From positions 1-54,680 of the forward strand of contig JAPLRU010000126.1 of NCBI GenBank assembly GCA_026399025.1: a DNA stretch of 54,680 nucleotides, read 5' to 3'. This DNA is from Methylobacter sp. Its GTDB lineage: Bacteria; Pseudomonadota; Gammaproteobacteria; Methylococcales; Methylomonadaceae. Shown here in pieces: positions 40,001-46,083 of this stretch (the stretch's first letter is position 1; each line of letters begins with the position of its first letter). Under the pieces are notes generated by a model. It was not told the origin of the DNA. It did no database searches and was given only the letters and a program-made list of their open reading frames with translations. The translations under genes were made by a program, and so were the position numbers.

Positions 40001-43000
40001 AAACGGCTGTAGTCGGGGCAAAAGGGTGGCGGTGGTGCCGCCGGTACCCGCGCCGATTTCGAGAATGCGCAACTTGGGAGCGGGCTGTCCGGCGGCAGCG
40101 GCTTCGCTTAAGCGTTGTTGGATCGCGGTGACCAGAAAGTCCGCAAGCGCCTGTTGGAAATAATCCGACACCAGGTTGCCGCGATAAATGCCTTCCACCA
40201 ATTCCATCGAAGCATTGGGAAACATCACATCGGTTGCGGCGACCTTGCCGCTCAGAATATCGGGCAACGCACGTACACAAGTTTCCACCAGAATAACCAC
40301 GGCTTTCAGGTTGGGATTTTCGATCCAGCCGGCTTTTGCCGCCTCCCATTGCCGCCACAGACTATCAAGCGTCTCTTGCTGTCCGCTCGGCAAACCGGTT
40401 GCGGTATCGAGCAAACGCAGGCTTTCTTGCAACCAGCGCTGAAAGTAACGCGGCAACGGGCGTTTGCCGTCGCGCAAGGACAAAGCTTGCAAGGTCGCAT
40501 CCAGCAGTCTCAGCAACAAGGCATCCAGTTCGGCATTTTTCGCTTCCTGTTCCAATCGACGCCATTCCACTTGGGCATGGGGCAATTGATTTTGCGTTTC
40601 ATAAAAACGCTGTTGGGCTTTGCTCAGGATGGCCGGAATGTGCCGGGGGTAAGCCGTGATGTCTTCCGTGCCGCAGGCTTTTGCCACGACTTCGGGGGTC
40701 AAGGCCTTGAACGGAGCCAATTGCCGGAAAGGGCCTGCAATAAACTTGCCGAGAATATCCATGCCTTCTTGCGGCTCAATGGAATCGTCGCCGGCCTCTT
40801 TTCTGCGCTCCCGATAAGCCGCGTCATTGACTATGCCTATCGACCCCCAATAGCCCCAATTGATTACTTTGACCACCGGTTTGTGATAAGTGCTGCCGTT
40901 ACTGAACGTGTAAGGCCATTGCTGGGCGAGTTTCAGCGCAAAAGCATCCTTGAACGTGCAGCCGGCCGCGTAATTGCTCTGCCCCGGCGCTCTGGCAAAA
41001 GCTTGCATCGAGGAAAAGAACAGCACGAAATCCAGCCGCTCTTTCCGGAAAACCTGGGCAATACACACGCTGACGTCCACCTTGGCCGACAAGGATTCTG
41101 TAAAGCCTGGTTCGTCCATCCGAATCAGGCTAAGGTCATTGAGCACGATAGCGGAATGCACCACGCCGTGAATTTTCGGATGGATGCTTTTGATCTCGCG
41201 GTAGGCTTGTTCCAATGCCGCGACATCGCGCGCATCCGCCGCAATATAAGTCACGTTGGCGGGAATCGGCAGCGCATCCAGTTGCTGCTGAATGACCTGA
41301 TCTTTTTCGCGGCGGCCGATCCAGACGATCTTGGCCCGATGGCGTTCGAGCATGAACCGGCTCCAGACTTCGCCGATGCCGCCTGCTCCGCCGATAACGA
41401 CGTAAACGCCGCCGTCTTGGTAAGGAGTCGGCGTACTTGCAGACGGTTGCAACGGATGGACTCGAATCAGCGCTTGTCGGAACCATTCCGGTTCGCGGCT
41501 TGCGTTCGCGTTGCCGCGATAGGCAAGCGCCTGACCATTCGGCTCCAGCGGCAACGCAAACAGCGTTTGCAGCGGCCAATCCTGTTCGGGCTCCAGATCC
41601 AACAAGCGGATTTGCCAGTGCGGGTACTCCTTGGCCAAGCTGCCGACCAAGCCGTGAATGCCCGCGTGGGTCGGGTCGGTGACATCCTGTTCCGTCACTT
41701 GTTGGGTTTTAAAGGTCAGCAGCGTCCATTCCAGTTCCCGTTCATCGTAGCCCCCGGCAAGCAAGGCTTTTATGATCCTGAACAGGAACAGCACGCCCTG
41801 ATTTTGCGCCTGTATCATGCCGCTGTCGGGCTGCCAGTCCGTTGAAATATTTGCCGGTGCAACAAAGACCAAATGATCGAAGACCTCGTCTTTTAAGCGT
41901 TGACCGATCCGCTCTATGGAATAGGCAGGGCTAAGCGGCAAACTTGCAGCCAGCGGGTAAACTTTCCGAATAGCCTGCATTTCTATCTCTGTCGCGCCGA
42001 TGACCAATAAACGGCGGTTGTAATCCGGCGCAAGTCCGGCGTGTTCGTCGGCAGGGACGGCATTCCAGACCGGCATCAGCGCATGAAGCGGTAACGCCGA
42101 TTGGGGCAAGCGAATGTCGTCAATTTTCCTTTCGGACACTAGTCTTGATGATAAGCCTCTGATGCTGACGCAAACCTTACCTTGAAGGTCGCAGAGGTCT
42201 ATATCCAATTTTTGCACCTTATCGGACGACGAGCCGCCGGGCGCAAAACGCAACCATGCCGACATGTGTTGTTCGCACTCGCCCAGAATGTCCAATTGCT
42301 CCAATGCGAAAGGCAGGCTGGGTTGCAGGGCTTCGGAGTTTGTGCCGACAACCAAACCGATAGCGGCCTGAATCGCTGCATCCATCAAGGTCGGATGCAG
42401 GCCATAAATTGATTGCCCACCGCCCAATAGCGCGGGCAGGAACAAATCGGCCAGCGCTTGTCCTTCGCCCACCGCCACTTTACGAATGCCTTGCAAGCGT
42501 TCGCCATGATGAACCCCGGCCGAGCGTATATGCTGATAGCAGGTTTCGGCATCGAGTTCGCGGGGCATCTGTAGGCGCAAGCTTGGAATATCCAGCGTCA
42601 ACCCGGACGGCGCGTCAAACGATCCCAGTATTTTCGCCGTTCCTTCGGCATGAACGACAACGGCTGCCGGTTCGTCTCCGGTTTTTGTATAGATTTCATA
42701 ATGAAGCCGGCTATCCGCCTGCTCGTATAGCCGACAGTGAACTTCCCGTGCTTGATCGATGTAAATAGGCTGAACCCAGACGATGTCGGTAAACACTATG
42801 CGGGTTTTACTGTCGGGTTTACGACCGGTAGCGGCCAACAGCGCCGCCCTGGCCATTTCCAGGTAAACCACGCCGGGCAATACCTTTTGCAATATCCGCG
42901 CGTCTCCCAGAACTTGGTGGTCGGCCAAAAAGAACTCATCCCCTGTGAACAAAGAGGTGTAACGCTGTTCGGATAAATCCGAGGTATTTTCGTGTAGCAG

Positions 43001-45016
43001 AGGATGAAGGTATGCACTCTGTCCAACTGCGCAGGAATCGACTTTTTCCGCAACATGGAGCCAATAACGCTGTTTTGCAAACGGGTAGCTCGGCAAGGCA
43101 ATGCGCCGGGGTGTGCGGTCCGGGTACAGTTGCCGCCAATCCAAGGCTATTCCCTGCTTGTAAAAATCGGCCAAGGATTCAAAGATACGCCCAATCCGAC
43201 TCGGCTCTGTTGCTCGTTGAGCCAGACTGCATAAGCCGTCTTCGGCCGATTTTTTCGCCGCCCTGATGGCGGCGGCAGGCTGTTGCGCCAACTCTGTTTT
43301 ATTGACGCCCTGTTTTTGCAATGCCGATAGCCGGGTTCTTAATTCCTCGACATCGCGCACTACAATAGCTTCCCGATAAGCAAAATGGCTCCTACCCGCT
43401 TGTAAAGTGTAAGCGACATCGGCCAGCGAAAACGCTGCATCGTGCCGATGCGTGTCCAGCCACTGCTCCAGGTCTTCAACGCGTTGCGCCAATGCTTCCG
43501 GCGTTTTCGCCGACAGCACGATCAGATAAGGCAAATGATCGCTCGCCGCTGCGGCCATGTTTCGTAGCGGCGGCTGTTCAACCACCACATGGGCGTTGGT
43601 GCCGCTCATGCCGAACGCACTCACCCCCGCCCGCAGAGGATGAGCGTCGATGCGGGGCCAATCCTGCAATCGGGTATTGACGTAAAAAGGGCTGCCGGCA
43701 AAGGCGATATGCTCGTTGGCTTGGTTGAAATGCAATGAAGGCACCAGTTTTTGCCGCTGCAAGCACAGCAACACCTTGATCAAGCCCATCAAGCCCGCGG
43801 CTTCCAGGGTATGCCCGATATTGGTCTTGATCGAACCGATGGCGCAGTGGTGCTCAGCCACCCGATAGTCGGCAAAGGCATCCGTTAACGCATGAACTTC
43901 AATCGGGTCGCCCAGTTTGGTGCCGGTGCCGTGCGCTTCGATATAATTGATCGTGTTCGGGTCGATACGGAAATTTTTATAAATATCCCTCAGCAAGGCA
44001 GTCTGCGCCGGTCCGCTGGGCGCGGTCAGGCCATTGGTCTTGCCGTCATGGTTGACGCCGTAGCCGCGAATGACGCCGTAAATCCGATCGCCATCGCGCA
44101 AAGCATCGGCCATGCGCTTTAGAATGACGACGCCGACGGCTTCACCGGGAACGATGCCGTTGGCGTCCCGGTCGAAACTGCGGCATTTGCCGTCGACAGA
44201 AATCATGCCGACTTTGTCCATCGTGGTATGCGCTATTGAGGTGCTCATCAGCGAAATGCCGCCGACCAAACCCATGTCGGAACTGCCGCTACGCAGCCGT
44301 TCGCAGGCCATCACCAACGCAGTCAGCGACGACGAACAGGCGGTATTGACCACAATGCTCGGCCCGCGCAGATTGAAAAAATAGGAAATGCGCGCGGCCA
44401 TTGCCGAAACGCTACGGCCGGTCAGCGAATGAGGATTGATGTCACTCGTAGTGGTTTCGCTTAAATAGTCGCCTTGAGTGCAGCCGATGAAGACGCAACA
44501 GGATTTTTGATTCAGGGATTCGGCCGGATAACCGGCATCTTCAAACGCCTTCCAGCTTTCCTGCAACAACAAGCGCTGCTGCGGGTCCATTTGTTCGGCT
44601 TCTTTCGGCGAAATTTCAAAAAAAAGCGGGTCGAAGCAATCGATATCGGATAAAAAAGCGCCCCATTTTTTAGCGCTTCCGGCCGGGTTTTCCTGACCGC
44701 CTTGCTGCCACCGCGACAGCGGAACTTCGCCGACCGCATTCCTGCCTTCACTTAACAGAGCCCACATCCGTTGCAGGTTTGGAGCTCCCGGAATCTGCCC
44801 CGACATGCCGATCACGGCAATCTCCGGCGCTGTCGGCGCTTCGCTCACGGCGTCGCGTTCGGCATCGGCAAGCGGCGCTTTTACAGCGGCGTCCGCTTTT
44901 AAAGCCTCAGCGCCAAGTTCGGCTTGTTCCAATTCGCGGTAAAGCTTAAGACCCGCTTCAGGGGTCAATTGCCGGCTTTTTACCTGCTGCAAAATTTCTG
45001 CTTTTGAGATGCTCAT
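28082..45016 (-). CDS. Trans-AT polyketide synthase, four modules (5644 residues)
   Basis: Domains in order (approximate residues). An N-terminal helical docking segment (1-60). Module KS3 (65-482, Cys227)-DH (669-963, His700 in DHQVLG, Asp879 in HPTLMDAA)-KR (972-1430, GGAGGIG, Tyr1349)-MT (1488-1834, LEIGAGTGGT)-ACP (Ser1912). Module KS4 (2005-2430, Cys2165)-KR (2630-3090, Tyr3010)-ACP (Ser3148). Module KS5 (3254-3672, Cys3415 in NTGCSSS)-MT (3850-4218)-ACP (Ser4277). Module KS6 (4363-4787, Cys4531)-KR (4975-5460, near Tyr5364)-ACP (Ser5598). Every KS keeps both histidines, so all should elongate. No AT motif exists anywhere; malonyl units must come from a trans AT. Residues about 3200-3226 are encoded by a palindromic repeat. 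The start has GAAGGA a few bases upstream. Confidence 0.95.
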   Translation of the reverse strand: MSISKAEILQQVKSRQLTPEAGLKLYRELEQAELGAEALKADAAVKAPLADAERDAVSEAPTAPEIAVIGMSGQIPGAPNLQRMWALLSEGRNAVGEVPLSRWQQGGQENPAGSAKKWGAFLSDIDCFDPLFFEISPKEAEQMDPQQRLLLQESWKAFEDAGYPAESLNQKSCCVFIGCTQGDYLSETTTSDINPHSLTGRSVSAMAARISYFFNLRGPSIVVNTACSSSLTALVMACERLRSGSSDMGLVGGISLMSTSIAHTTMDKVGMISVDGKCRSFDRDANGIVPGEAVGVVILKRMADALRDGDRIYGVIRGYGVNHDGKTNGLTAPSGPAQTALLRDIYKNFRIDPNTINYIEAHGTGTKLGDPIEVHALTDAFADYRVAEHHCAIGSIKTNIGHTLEAAGLMGLIKVLLCLQRQKLVPSLHFNQANEHIAFAGSPFYVNTRLQDWPRIDAHPLRAGVSAFGMSGTNAHVVVEQPPLRNMAAAASDHLPYLIVLSAKTPEALAQRVEDLEQWLDTHRHDAAFSLADVAYTLQAGRSHFAYREAIVVRDVEELRTRLSALQKQGVNKTELAQQPAAAIRAAKKSAEDGLCSLAQRATEPSRIGRIFESLADFYKQGIALDWRQLYPDRTPRRIALPSYPFAKQRYWLHVAEKVDSCAVGQSAYLHPLLHENTSDLSEQRYTSLFTGDEFFLADHQVLGDARILQKVLPGVVYLEMARAALLAATGRKPDSKTRIVFTDIVWVQPIYIDQAREVHCRLYEQADSRLHYEIYTKTGDEPAAVVVHAEGTAKILGSFDAPSGLTLDIPSLRLQMPRELDAETCYQHIRSAGVHHGERLQGIRKVAVGEGQALADLFLPALLGGGQSIYGLHPTLMDAAIQAAIGLVVGTNSEALQPSLPFALEQLDILGECEQHMSAWLRFAPGGSSSDKVQKLDIDLCDLQGKVCVSIRGLSSRLVSERKIDDIRLPQSALPLHALMPVWNAVPADEHAGLAPDYNRRLLVIGATEIEMQAIRKVYPLAASLPLSPAYSIERIGQRLKDEVFDHLVFVAPANISTDWQPDSGMIQAQNQGVLFLFRIIKALLAGGYDERELEWTLLTFKTQQVTEQDVTDPTHAGIHGLVGSLAKEYPHWQIRLLDLEPEQDWPLQTLFALPLEPNGQALAYRGNANASREPEWFRQALIRVHPLQPSASTPTPYQDGGVYVVIGGAGGIGEVWSRFMLERHRAKIVWIGRREKDQVIQQQLDALPIPANVTYIAADARDVAALEQAYREIKSIHPKIHGVVHSAIVLNDLSLIRMDEPGFTESLSAKVDVSVCIAQVFRKERLDFVLFFSSMQAFARAPGQSNYAAGCTFKDAFALKLAQQWPYTFSNGSTYHKPVVKVINWGYWGSIGIVNDAAYRERRKEAGDDSIEPQEGMDILGKFIAGPFRQLAPFKALTPEVVAKACGTEDITAYPRHIPAILSKAQQRFYETQNQLPHAQVEWRRLEQEAKNAELDALLLRLLDATLQALSLRDGKRPLPRYFQRWLQESLRLLDTATGLPSGQQETLDSLWRQWEAAKAGWIENPNLKAVVILVETCVRALPDILSGKVAATDVMFPNASMELVEGIYRGNLVSDYFQQALADFLVTAIQQRLSEAAAAGQPAPKLRILEIGAGTGGTTATLLPRLQPFAAVIEEYCYTDLSKAFLLHAQEHYAPGRPFLSTRIFNVEKPLAEQVGEDLGVAPDRYDFVIAANVLHATKDIRNTLRNAKAALHTHGILLLNELSQHTLLSHLTFGLLEGWWLYQDAPLRILGSPGLYPETWLELLAEEGFSPISLPVEHARSLGLQIIAAQSDGVVRQSRAPLLAAIAEKSADIAVETELKTVKTAAFNESLLREKSTDYLKEQVARTLKMSPRQIDSAKPLEIYGIDSILVVQLANDLRKDFKKISNTLFFEVQTIDALVEHFLDTQKEVLMQLVGLQEQSVEQTPPCQESKNKRFSLSVPVSGTTPQFTGAAGAVREQQGLNVFDVAVIGLSGRYPQADDVNQLWQQLKAGNNCISEIPAERWDWQDYFDPEKGKAGKMYTRWGGFIQDVDKFDPQFFHISPIEAEVMDPQERLFLQCAYEALQDAGYTPENFGDDRKTGVFVGAMNSSYRGRSSHFSIANRISYQFDFQGPSMAVDTACSASLTALHVALESLYCGTSKRAVVGGVNLILDPAHFTGLTELGMLSSGPECKSFGAGADGFIAAEGVGAVILKPLAQAIADRDTIYGVLKGSAINAGGKTNGYTVPNPKAQAVMVGDALQRAGVLAADIGYIEAHGTGTALGDPIEIKALGTAFGKSPADSAAAKQACAIGSIKSNIGHCESAAGIAGLTKVLLQLKHRQLVASLHSATTNPAIEFADTPFVVQQRLMPWPRPQSGGPRVAGISSFGAGGANAHVIVEEYVPVEQDRAAQLAPAQPVIIVLSAKTEDRLRIVVERLLQQIRNTPIDQGSRGFNLLNLAYTLQLGREPMETRLGFTAASMQELEQKLDAFLAQADGGISELEGVYLSPAKNGSVSVFRADEDTAAMIDAWIGKNKYSKLLELWVLGFNIDWNRLYDAQSRPYRISLPTYPFLKERYWHEQQTQQPKAAVAKAEPQQADAVKQDPGIAFTAKWQAQADIAQSEPVCHQTVLIVGNASSIHLEQTIADYYRDAEVVVIRLANESRRLSANEWLCDIKDESGFAACLQGADTIDCLYFLSLDDSNADIAHLADSQESNEIQLLRLVKYLIKNNRRTIDTYILTLDNYALNNEAVRPQGAGLTGLAYAIAQGNHVFALRNIDLCYHDLAQPQRLLPVIMREPASNRGEVIKIQAGVRYRQEFHPLTWSETGLSPIRQRGVYLILGGSGTIGQAITRHLIKQYKAQVIWLGRSAKNSVKVQEALHEFSGFAEQPVYIQADATSRESMRQAVADVKAEYPAIHGAIYSALVFDAENAVDKTTETVFRQILEVKTKGGIHFYTALEHEPLDFMCYFSSGQAYAFSGAAKHSAYACGITFQDAWVQAVRKRAAFPVGTINWGFWQSSLPPGAIPQNFACLDDREGCDCFEKFVFALQQQEPLAQALCLKPSPAVLELMNDRQTAPVQAAVNKIIDIDRYIRDTLTDSFANTLKAPIEKIDPNLAFAEYGMDSILGVRFVNRLNQRLNIRLNTAIIFEYSSLARLGNYVIKRYRDDIEREVNKATSFPRSGVGMPEYRSSGTGRKSVPHCIEAQAGGRQNVDEAAAPVSQQARRPVPVPATVDIAVIGMSGQFPRAEHVEAFWHNLIQGVDGVQEYPAQYLDQAHYFSAVKQAGKSYCKAGGILAERNCFDPQFFSLSPREAHSMNPHQRLVMQEGWKALEDAGYDPTALSGSKTAIFIGAEPTGYFHGSFTGSSDALIASRLSYHLNLSGPALVVNTGCSSSGVAIHLACESLRNGESDLALVGGVNACMNQDALINLSAADMLSSRGACATFDEAADGTIISEGIGMVVLKRLQDAIADGDSIDGVICASGINQDGASNGITAPNGLAQEHLITDVYRKFNIDPADITYIEAHGTGTKLGDPVEANALVRAFKQLTEKQAYCAVGSAKAHIGHTSAAAGVIGLIKTLLSMRHRKLPALLHFNRLNPLIEFANSPFYINAETADWQPQAGKPRMAAINSFGHSGTNVHLVVREYPPSKSAAGNAESGEEIRLIPLSAKTESNLRSLVQAFVDWLEDGSLSRTVTLEEMAYTLQTGREAMRHRVVFSARTVSELTRKMAAFLNGEQAIAGCWQSNNAQESQEQAFIDTVEKLAQRWCLGLEVDWAAAYAGKQVSRVHLPTSVFTKTEYGPQQPSQPAEARKSELQAQLRAQKNDLQNLKMEALLFDLLWASLHATGIISRLDGQQQSGELALLSMAELADKSLGNANRIPAFYQRWLDESIQSLIDRQYLFRRAGKVFSLNKNNANLDALWRQWNGEKPQWLENPNQRAQVNLVEACVRGLPGILSGQKTATDIMFPNGGMELVEGIYQSNLISDYFNEVLTDALITAIQARLQENPKATISILEIGAGTGGTTRGLLKQLQAFKHAIADYRYTDLSKAFLNHAKRHYAPGNPYLSTQLLDIDRPLSEQDIPTGHFDFVIATNVLHATGNIRRTLGHARSALRSDGVLLINEMSDKSVFVHLTFGLLEGWWLYDDAELRIPGIPGLYPDSWSRILTESGFASVDFPARAEHVFGQQIIIANNSRAGGLTVDSKNATGHSEVPERIVEDFITEVLKEQLADALQMELEDIAMDASFADYGLDSLLGINFIRTLNGRLKLDLETVVIFDYNSVLKLRDYIAEIYKDSPGLPSSLAGKAQQIGLKDIETACSSSKPEREQTLHKQADGEAFIKEPIAIVGISGRFAQSPNLNAFWQNLAAGKDLVRKAFRWDLSEFFPQSVVDDPDFCTDGGFIDDIDRFDPLFFKISGAEATYMDPQQRLFLETAWSALEDAGYAVDSVDEKPYGVFLGYGGSDYAHLFDKESAPAQAFWGNSAAIIPARISYYLNIKGPAVTVDTACSGSLVAIHQACQTLWTREIDLALAGAVSLMCTPSFYQTGTQAGMLSPTGRCHSFDAKADGFIPGEGVGVVALKRLSDAIADGDHIHGIIRGSGINQDGSTNGITAPSAKSQEGLERYVYERFGIDPADIQMVEAHGTGTKLGDPIEINALTRSFRAYTDKQDYCALGSVKTNIGHVGPAAGVAGMFKILLAMKHKKIPASLHFQQANPEIRFKDGPFYVNTRLQEWNTDNNAPRRAALSSFGFGGTNAHMVIEEAPVSGHRHSEKPAWLMVLSARSPDQLARQVKNLLEFCTEADEPGKPVDLGNLSYTLLMKRKHWQHRWACVVDSPESLLVMLEKWLDNKHVRQIHVAQLQEERIREQAALKRLGNECIEKCLHSQTVDGYVECLDTVADLYVQGYALDFHRLFAQGHQTLSLPTYPFARENYWVQRACTAVAEQATDVIAKESAPAKEWLFVQEHWVDSPIAETVDWKAGLNRYAGKTIWAVYTHEHDRIAFAELLNQLQEVAGLCSPLNVQLLSAQDMALNHRSAIPDVVLFLGPATDLDPLGQFAAGDISALYRLSQFLMRKAWEQPIRLYYLYQSGSASPRLDCEALSGLIGTAMMENPQHSWTLIGSYDSLPELTGLQVLVREWLADDNTGQQNDSANGAQIFHSRAFPQVRYNGAGRQVKHRVQAAFDNTLSPVFQPRKTYLLLGGLGLIGEELCSELAKRYQSTLLILSRSDYDPKRQEQCRQLEALGATVHYYSVDATDRAALQQTYAAIKQQVGPIHGVFHLANTVEGGLIAGMDWESCRQMGAIKTCATLHLDELTADEPLAFFMLFSSIVAFGIRGSAGYSYACAFLNQFAGYRNRLKNQGKRTGNTLSLCWGPWTSDPVHAGKDKSRRQKIDADGFDLITIDAVFPLLNRCPAQQQDMLGIWAVRDRARAAQVMGIGTAALAEQASDTAVDAKASLWEVRVSAWEQQALQGKPVPVEILAEAVDFDEIKQLEPALVQRIHRLLFNEQPMPLSVEQVDAPLAAAAAEKHRPDSLDTQQDPLSYLKTTIKAVASELLKLSEMDDREAFQNYGMDSVFGVQLAIRLEKKLGLEIQPKWLIDFPSIQALSEHLIGQQAEFTDA
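35339..35417. repeat. Triple-hairpin palindromic repeat within the PKS coding sequence
   Basis: Three adjacent perfect hairpins: GGGACGC-tctt-GCGTCCC, GTACCGCT-ag-AGCGGTAC and TTCCCACGC-cgga-GCGTGGGAA. The first and third blocks recur at 1-66 near bioF. On the minus strand the repeat is read in frame and encodes about 27 residues (SFPRSGVGMPEY and RSSGTGRKS among them) in the linker between the module-4 ACP and KS5, where extra length is tolerated. Confidence 0.85.
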
Positions 45017-45109
45017 ATTCCTTCGACCTTAGGTATTCTAAAATTTTCCGACCTGTAACCCTACGTCCACGAAAACACTCGAACAGCGCTTTCCTTAACA
45101 GCCGTAGAA

Positions 45110-45180
45110 CGCGCCGTGCGCGCCTTCTGCGGTGCTTTAAAACACCTATCGCGTTTAAAACCTTAAGCGCGCACGGCGCG
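45110..45180. repeat. GC-rich inverted repeat in the gap between the dioxygenase gene and the large PKS gene
   Basis: Perfect 14-bp arms CGCGCCGTGCGCGC (45110-45123) and GCGCGCACGGCGCG (45167-45180) enclose 43 nt that contain two TTTAAAAC words. It sits in the 236-bp gap 45017-45252 between two genes of the PKS operon, the longest gap inside the cluster. No ORF or obvious promoter is seen there. A hairpin in the operon mRNA, or a repeat insertion, are both possible. Confidence 0.75.
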
Positions 45181-45252
45181 ACCTCCGGTCACACGTCGTA
45201 AATTTCGTCTATTTCAATTGTTTGAAAACTTAGCTCGGCTACCCGTTAACCG

Positions 45253-46059
45253 CTAACGCTTCCGGTAAACGACCGGGTTGAAATCATCGTTTCTCAAATA
45301 ATCGCCCACGCCGAGACTTTTGACGTAATCATCCGGCAGCACATTGGGTTTACCATTGTAAACGGAGCCGTCGGGCATATAGGCGCACACCCAGGCGGCG
45401 CGTTGATGCGGCGTCATGTTGATTCCCGAGCCGTGTAGGGTCAGGCCGCTGTGAAAAGTGCAATCCCCCGCCTTTAACGGCAGCGATACGGCTTCTCTTT
45501 CGCGCCAGTGCTCATAGCCCGGCAAATCGAACAAACCGGCGACATGGTCGTTAGAGAAAATAGGCAGGCAATAATCAATCTCGCGATGCGAGCCCGGCAT
45601 AAAATACAGCCCGCCGTTATCGGGCCGAGCATCGGTCAACGCGACCCAAACCGTGATGCCGCCGGGCGAATTAAACGACCAATAAGCCGCGTCAAAATGC
45701 CAAGAGGTAGGATTGGCCCAGCCTTGCTTGATAAAAGCCGCGTCATGCCATAAGCGCATCGCATCGACGCCGGCAAGCTCGGCGGCGATTTTTGCAATGC
45801 GCGGGCTCAAGGTAAATTCGCGAATCGGTTCGTAGTCCCGCCATAAGTTCAGCCGTTGCAAAAACATGCGTTCATATACCGGATTATCCTCGCCCAGAAT
45901 ATCCCGGTCGGGATAACGGTACTTGCCCCGCTGCTCCAACGCATTATCCTGATGCCTGCGCAAACGCTCGGTTTCTTCCGGCGTAAGTAGGGAATGAATC
46001 CGAACAAAACCGTACTCATTGTAAAAATCTATATCTTCCTGATTAATGCTGTCTCTCAT
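45253..46059 (-). CDS. PhyH-family Fe(II)/2-oxoglutarate dioxygenase
   Basis: A 268-residue member of the phytanoyl-CoA hydroxylase family, acting as a probable tailoring oxygenase. The metal ligands are visible: His121 and Asp123 in WHFDAAYW and His209 in LHGSGIN, with Asn213 and Arg219 downstream for 2-oxoglutarate binding. The intact Asp in HxD argues for hydroxylation rather than halogenation. It starts 24 bp after the upstream PKS gene, with AGGAAC 7 nt before ATG, so it is co-transcribed with the PKS genes. The substrate is unknown: an ACP-bound intermediate or the released polyketide are both possible. Confidence 0.9.
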   Translation of the reverse strand: MRDSINQEDIDFYNEYGFVRIHSLLTPEETERLRRHQDNALEQRGKYRYPDRDILGEDNPVYERMFLQRLNLWRDYEPIREFTLSPRIAKIAAELAGVDAMRLWHDAAFIKQGWANPTSWHFDAAYWSFNSPGGITVWVALTDARPDNGGLYFMPGSHREIDYCLPIFSNDHVAGLFDLPGYEHWREREAVSLPLKAGDCTFHSGLTLHGSGINMTPHQRAAWVCAYMPDGSVYNGKPNVLPDDYVKSLGVGDYLRNDDFNPVVYRKR

Positions 46060-46083
46060 GAAATTGTTCCTAAAAAATTATTA

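Noticed and set aside
40115-41845. Long plus-strand ORF of 576 codons opposite the PKS gene
   Set aside because: It is antisense to KR and MT domains with clear motifs on the minus strand; its translation is rich in Arg, His and Gln and shows no domain. It is a shadow of the codon bias.
45253-46059. PhyH protein as a halogenase
   Set aside because: Fe/2OG halogenases replace the Asp of HxD by Ala or Gly; here WHFD keeps it.
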